Shown here: one piece after another, positions 19,848-22,139 of the stretch
Numbering within the stretch: position 1 is the stretch's first letter
How the letters are laid out: the number at the start of each line of letters is the position of its first letter
NCBI GenBank assembly: GCA_038211015.1
Contig: JBBQVZ010000048.1
Coordinates: 1 to 22,139, forward strand
From: JBBQVZ01 sp038211015
GTDB lineage: Bacteria > Actinomycetota > UBA4738 > HRBIN12
DNA length: 22,139 nt
Direction of reading: 5' to 3'
Translations under genes and position numbers: made by a program
Notes under the pieces: model-generated
What the model saw: only the letters and a program-made list of their open reading frames with translations
Database searches by the model: none
What the model was told of the DNA's origin: nothing

Positions 19848-19970
19848 CCGGTCCTCACGTGGTCTCTCGTGCCTATCCCAGAGGGGGTTCTTCGTGACCA
19901 ATGAGGCATCGGCGGTCCGGGGGACCTCCTTGAGTCCCTTCCGTGTGGTTCGGTCGAGGCCTCAGAGCCG

Positions 19971-19999
19971 TTGACAGGTCCCGGGCGCCCACCTAAGCT
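19971..19999 (+). promoter_or_regulatory. Strong promoter of the second merR
   Basis: TTGACA (19971-19976) is a perfect -35, and TAAGCT (19994-19999) a good -10, with the optimal 17-base spacer. It is the best promoter in the window. Transcription would begin near 20006 and leave a leader of about 25 bases holding a palindrome and a GGAG ribosome-binding site. The gap from 19848 to 20030 is otherwise without recognised features; a minus-strand promoter for the CAP gene must also lie there but I cannot place it. Confidence 0.75.
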
Positions 20000-20012
20000 C
20001 GGGGCACACCGA

Positions 20013-20022
20013 CGTAATTACG
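20013..20022. promoter_or_regulatory. AT-rich palindrome, possible MerR operator
   Basis: CGTAATTACG is a perfect 10-base palindrome just after the predicted transcription start and right before the GGAG site of the merR gene. An AT-rich perfect palindrome is unusual at this base composition. A regulator, possibly the MerR protein itself, bound here would block initiation or early elongation. Binding is inferred. Confidence 0.45.
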
Positions 20023-20030
20023 GAGCTGTG

Positions 20031-20468
20031 ATGAGCGAGCAGGGTTACCGCGTCCCCGACGTCACCAGGATCGTCGGCATCACCTACCGACAGCTCGACT
20101 ACTGGGCCCGAACGGACCTGGTCACGCCGTCGGTCCGCGACGCGCAGGGGTCGGGTACCCAGCGGCTGTACTCCTTCCAGGACCTGGTGTCGTTGAAGGT
20201 CATCAAGAATCTCCTCGACACCGGCATCTCGCTCCAGCGCGTGCGCAAGGCGGTCGAATACCTTCAAGAGATGGATCGCCCGACCCACGGGGTGACGCTC
20301 ATGTCCGACGGCAAAGGGGTCTACGAGGCCCACTCACCCGAGGCCGTGATCGACCTCCTCAACAAGGGCCAGGGCGTCTTCGCGATCGCATTGGACAAGG
20401 TGTGGGACGACCTCGAGGGGAGCCTGGCAACGCGGAAAGCCGGTCGGGCGGCAGCCGGAGGCGCGTGA
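20031..20468 (+). CDS. MerR-family regulator, Rv1830 type
   Basis: A 145-residue regulator. ATG 20031 has GGAG nearby and follows a strong promoter; the frame opens further upstream but that part overlaps the promoter. The winged helix (about 6-75) contains YRVPDVTRIVGITYRQLDYWARTDLVTPSVRDAQGSGTQRLYSFQDLVSLKVIKNLLDTGISLQRVRKAV. A C-terminal part (about 85-145) may bind a partner or effector; the ligand cysteines of metal-sensing MerR proteins are absent. It resembles Rv1830, a regulator reported to affect growth and division timing in mycobacteria, and has the same neighbours (DUF151 upstream, glycine decarboxylase downstream). A palindrome in its own leader suggests autoregulation. The stop overlaps the next gene (GTGA). 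Confidence 0.92.
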   Translation: MSEQGYRVPDVTRIVGITYRQLDYWARTDLVTPSVRDAQGSGTQRLYSFQDLVSLKVIKNLLDTGISLQRVRKAVEYLQEMDRPTHGVTLMSDGKGVYEAHSPEAVIDLLNKGQGVFAIALDKVWDDLEGSLATRKAGRAAAGGA

Positions 20469-20836
20469 GCGCGGAGCCGACGGGTCCCGACGAACTCCGC
20501 AAGAGTGACACCATCGGCTTCGCCCATGCCAGCGAGCGCCAGTTCGCCCAACTTCTGGATTTCTACGGGATCGGATGGGAGTACGAGCCGACGTCGTTCG
20601 ACATCGACTGGGACGGTGAAGGGAACGTGCTCCAGCGGTTCACTCCCGACTTCTACCTCCCGATGTACGACCTCTACATCGAGATCACCACGCTCAACCA
20701 GAAGCTGGTCACCAAGAAGAACCGCAAGGTTCGCCGACTGCGCGAGCGATACCCCGAGATCCGGTGCAAGGTGTTCTATCAGCGAGACTATCTCTCGCTG
20801 GTGACGAAGTACGGCTTGGAAGATGCCTCCGGATAG
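20465..20836 (+). CDS. Conserved-looking unknown protein with PD-(D/E)XK-like pattern
   Basis: The GTG at 20465 overlaps the merR stop (GTGA) and gives 123 residues; a longer frame from 20402 would run inside merR. I do not recognise a named family. Visible features resemble the PD-(D/E)XK nuclease fold: an N-terminal helix with Glu24 (FAHASERQFAQLLDFYGI), Glu41 in WEYEP, then TPDFYLP (Asp62) and DLYIEIT (Glu73). A basic helix follows (KLVTKKNRKVRRLRERYP, 80-97), then a strand and helix (CKVFYQRDYLSLVTKYGL). The lysine of the ExK motif is replaced by Thr75, so catalysis is doubtful unless Lys80 or Lys84 substitutes. It may act on nucleic acid or nucleotides. Translational coupling to a MerR regulator and promoter-level separation from gcvPA suggest it works with the regulator. 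Coding status is well supported; function is not. Confidence 0.8.
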   Translation: MSAEPTGPDELRKSDTIGFAHASERQFAQLLDFYGIGWEYEPTSFDIDWDGEGNVLQRFTPDFYLPMYDLYIEITTLNQKLVTKKNRKVRRLRERYPEIRCKVFYQRDYLSLVTKYGLEDASG

Positions 20837-20873
20837 CTCGCTTCGCCCAACGGTCGTCGCGCACGGGCGACCG

Positions 20874-20879
20874 TAGACT
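20874..20879 (+). promoter_or_regulatory. -10 box of gcvPA, probable leaderless transcript
   Basis: TAGACT ends seven bases before the GTG start of gcvPA, which would place the transcription start on the start codon. There is no Shine-Dalgarno sequence and no space for a glycine riboswitch in the 50-base gap. The -35 region (CGGTCG) is poor. Confidence 0.45.
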
Positions 20880-20886
20880 TCCGCTC

Positions 20887-22139
20887 GTGAGGTTCGCGCC
20901 GCACACCGACGACGACATCAGCGAGATGCTCGCGACCCTTGGGCTCTCGAGCCTGGACGACCTGTTCGCCGACATCCCGGCCGGCATGCGTCTCGAGCGG
21001 CCGCTCGACATCCCCGTCGGCGTCTCCGAGATGGAGCTCGTCGCCGACATGCGCTCCATGGCCGCGCGGAACATGAGCGCCGACCAGTTGGTGTGCTTCG
21101 CCGGCGGAGGCGCCTACGACCACTACATCCCGAGCGTCGTGTGGGCGCTCGCGGGTCGCTCGGAGTTCTACACCTCGTATACGCCGTACCAGCCGGAGCT
21201 CTCGCAGGGTGTGCTGCAGACCCTGTTCGAGTTCCAATCGATGGTCTGCGAGCTCACCGGGCTCGAGGTCTCGAACGCGTCGCTGTACGACGGGGCGACC
21301 GCGCTCGTCGAGGCGGTGAACATGGCGCGCGGGCACGGCCGGGACCGTGTCCTCGTCTCCGCGGCCGTCGACCCCCGCCTCGTGGACACGCTCCAGGCCT
21401 ACGGCAGGGGAGCTGGGTATGAGCCGGAGATCTTCGCGATCGCGGACGGCCGCGGCGGTGAGCCCGAGGTCGGACCCGACGTGGCCGCCGTCATCGTGCA
21501 GCACCCCAACGTGTACGGGATCCTCGAGCCGGTGCGGGATCTGTTCGGTCGTGCCCACGATGGGGGAGCACGCGCGGTCCAGGTGTTCGACCCACTCTCG
21601 CTCGGCGTGCTCGCCCCGCCGGGTGAGCTCGGCGCCGACATCGCCGTCGCCGAGGGCCAACCGCTGGGCAACCACCTGAACTACGGGGGCCCGTACCTCG
21701 GCCTGATCGCCGCCCGCCTGGACGACGTCCGCAAGATGCCGGGCCGGATCTGCGGCGAGACGCTCGACGTCGACGGCAAGATCGGCTACGTCCTGACGCT
21801 CCAGGCGCGCGAGCAACACATCCGCCGCGAGAAGGCGAACTCGAACATCTGCACGAACCAGACGCTCATGGCCGTCGCGGCCGCGATCTACCTCGGCTGG
21901 CTCGGACCGGCCGGGCTCGTCGAGCTCGGCCGGCAGTGCGCCTCCAAGGCCGCGTACACGGCCGAACGCCTCACCGCGATCGATGGCGTCGACCTGCTCC
22001 ATCCCGGCGCGCCGTTCTTCAAGGAGTTCGCGATCAGGCTGCCGCGACCGGCGGCCGACGTCCGCGACGCGCTCGTCGAGCGCGGGTTCCTGGCGGGAGT
22101 GCCACTGTCCGATGCCGACGGTCGTGCGCTCGCCGTCGC
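20887..22139 (+). CDS. gcvPA: Glycine dehydrogenase (decarboxylating) subunit 1, 3' truncated
   Basis: The N-terminal half of the split P protein; with GcvPB it decarboxylates glycine and loads the aminomethyl group on GcvH. The frame from GTG 20887 is open for 417 codons to the window end; the family is usually about 440-450 residues, so roughly 30 are missing. Family segments: FAPHTDDDISEMLATLGLSSLDDLF, IPVGVSEMELVADMRSMAARN, the FAGGGAYDHYIPSVVWAL motif, FYTSYTPYQPELSQGVLQTLFEFQSMV, NASLYDGATALVEAVNMA, GNHLNYGGPYLG and QAREQHIRREKANSNICTNQ. The pyridoxal-phosphate lysine is on subunit 2, so its absence is expected; gcvPB probably follows outside the window. The split form differs from the single large GcvB of M. 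tuberculosis at the same position. A TAGACT box seven bases upstream suggests leaderless expression. Confidence 0.95.
   Translation, partial: MRFAPHTDDDISEMLATLGLSSLDDLFADIPAGMRLERPLDIPVGVSEMELVADMRSMAARNMSADQLVCFAGGGAYDHYIPSVVWALAGRSEFYTSYTPYQPELSQGVLQTLFEFQSMVCELTGLEVSNASLYDGATALVEAVNMARGHGRDRVLVSAAVDPRLVDTLQAYGRGAGYEPEIFAIADGRGGEPEVGPDVAAVIVQHPNVYGILEPVRDLFGRAHDGGARAVQVFDPLSLGVLAPPGELGADIAVAEGQPLGNHLNYGGPYLGLIAARLDDVRKMPGRICGETLDVDGKIGYVLTLQAREQHIRREKANSNICTNQTLMAVAAAIYLGWLGPAGLVELGRQCASKAAYTAERLTAIDGVDLLHPGAPFFKEFAIRLPRPAADVRDALVERGFLAGVPLSDADGRALAV

Noticed and set aside
19929..19935. CTTGAGT, half of the HspR HAIR operator
   Set aside because: The second half (ACTCAAG after seven bases) is absent.
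20788..22002. Minus-strand ORF (404 codons) opposite gcvPA
   Set aside because: gcvPA is unmistakable on the plus strand; this frame is a GC-bias shadow.
1..22139. Mobile element, prophage, CRISPR, toxin-antitoxin or defence island
   Set aside because: No transposase, integrase other than XerD, direct repeats, spacer arrays or toxin-like pairs were seen; gene content is housekeeping.

Overview
The window is a dense, GC-rich (about two-thirds GC by eye), almost entirely plus-strand stretch of bacterial chromosome. It carries 25 well-supported protein genes, one tentative small ORF and one tRNA. Gene content and order point to an actinomycete (Actinomycetota). The first half follows the order known from Mycobacterium tuberculosis Rv1700-Rv1713: NUDIX hydrolase, xerD, scpA, scpB, rsuA/rluB-type pseudouridine synthase, cmk, der. 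The second half follows Rv1822-Rv1832: pgsA, gcvH, FHA protein, FtsR-type MerR, DUF151 nuclease, second MerR, glycine decarboxylase. Several traits argue against Mycobacteriales and for a deeper-branching lineage: split glycine decarboxylase (gcvPA), an AroH-type chorismate mutase, a zinc-ribbon FHA protein, and a predicted Fe-S TrpRS. I cannot name the class. These synteny statements come from memory and were not searched.

Layout. 2-2633: NUDIX (5' truncated), alanine dehydrogenase, XerD. 2639-6278: DksA/TraR-type zinc-finger protein, then nucleoside salvage (deoB, a possible 44-codon ORF, pyrimidine-nucleoside phosphorylase), then an M50-like membrane protein that has lost its HExxH zinc ligands. 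6266-9448: trpS, scpA, scpB, rluB-like gene. 9489-14305: aroH, tyrA, aroA, cmk, der, an aromatic-amino-acid block joined to cmk and der by short overlaps. 14394-14467: tRNA-Pro(GGG). 14485-19308: pgsA, gcvH, zinc-ribbon/FHA protein, ftsR-like merR, D-Ala-D-Ala carboxypeptidase, hpt, DUF151. 19341-19847: the only minus-strand gene, a secreted CAP-domain protein. 20031-22139: second merR, a small unknown protein with a PD-(D/E)XK-like pattern, and gcvPA running off the window.

Many genes are joined by ATGA/GTGA overlaps (pdp/M50-like, trpS/scpA, aroA/cmk, cmk/der, merR/dacB, merR/unknown), so they are probably co-translated. Promoter-like sequences are clearest before the second merR (TTGACA-17-TAAGCT), DUF151 (TTGCCC-17-TACAGT) and the FHA gene (TTGACC with extended -10). 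hpt and gcvPA have a TAnnnT box 7-8 bases before the start codon, suggesting leaderless mRNAs. Three leaders (pdp, aroH, FHA gene) hold hairpins at or near the ribosome-binding site. No stretch longer than 300 bases lacks a gene. The longest gaps are about 160-185 bases, before the FHA gene and between the CAP gene and the second merR.

I see no phage, transposon, CRISPR, toxin-antitoxin or defence locus. The window is mainly a housekeeping region. The most interesting items are the dead-looking site-2 protease, the unknown PD-(D/E)XK-like gene coupled to a MerR regulator, the AT-rich palindrome in that regulator's leader, the predicted Fe-S TrpRS, and the zinc-ribbon version of the GarA/OdhI locus.
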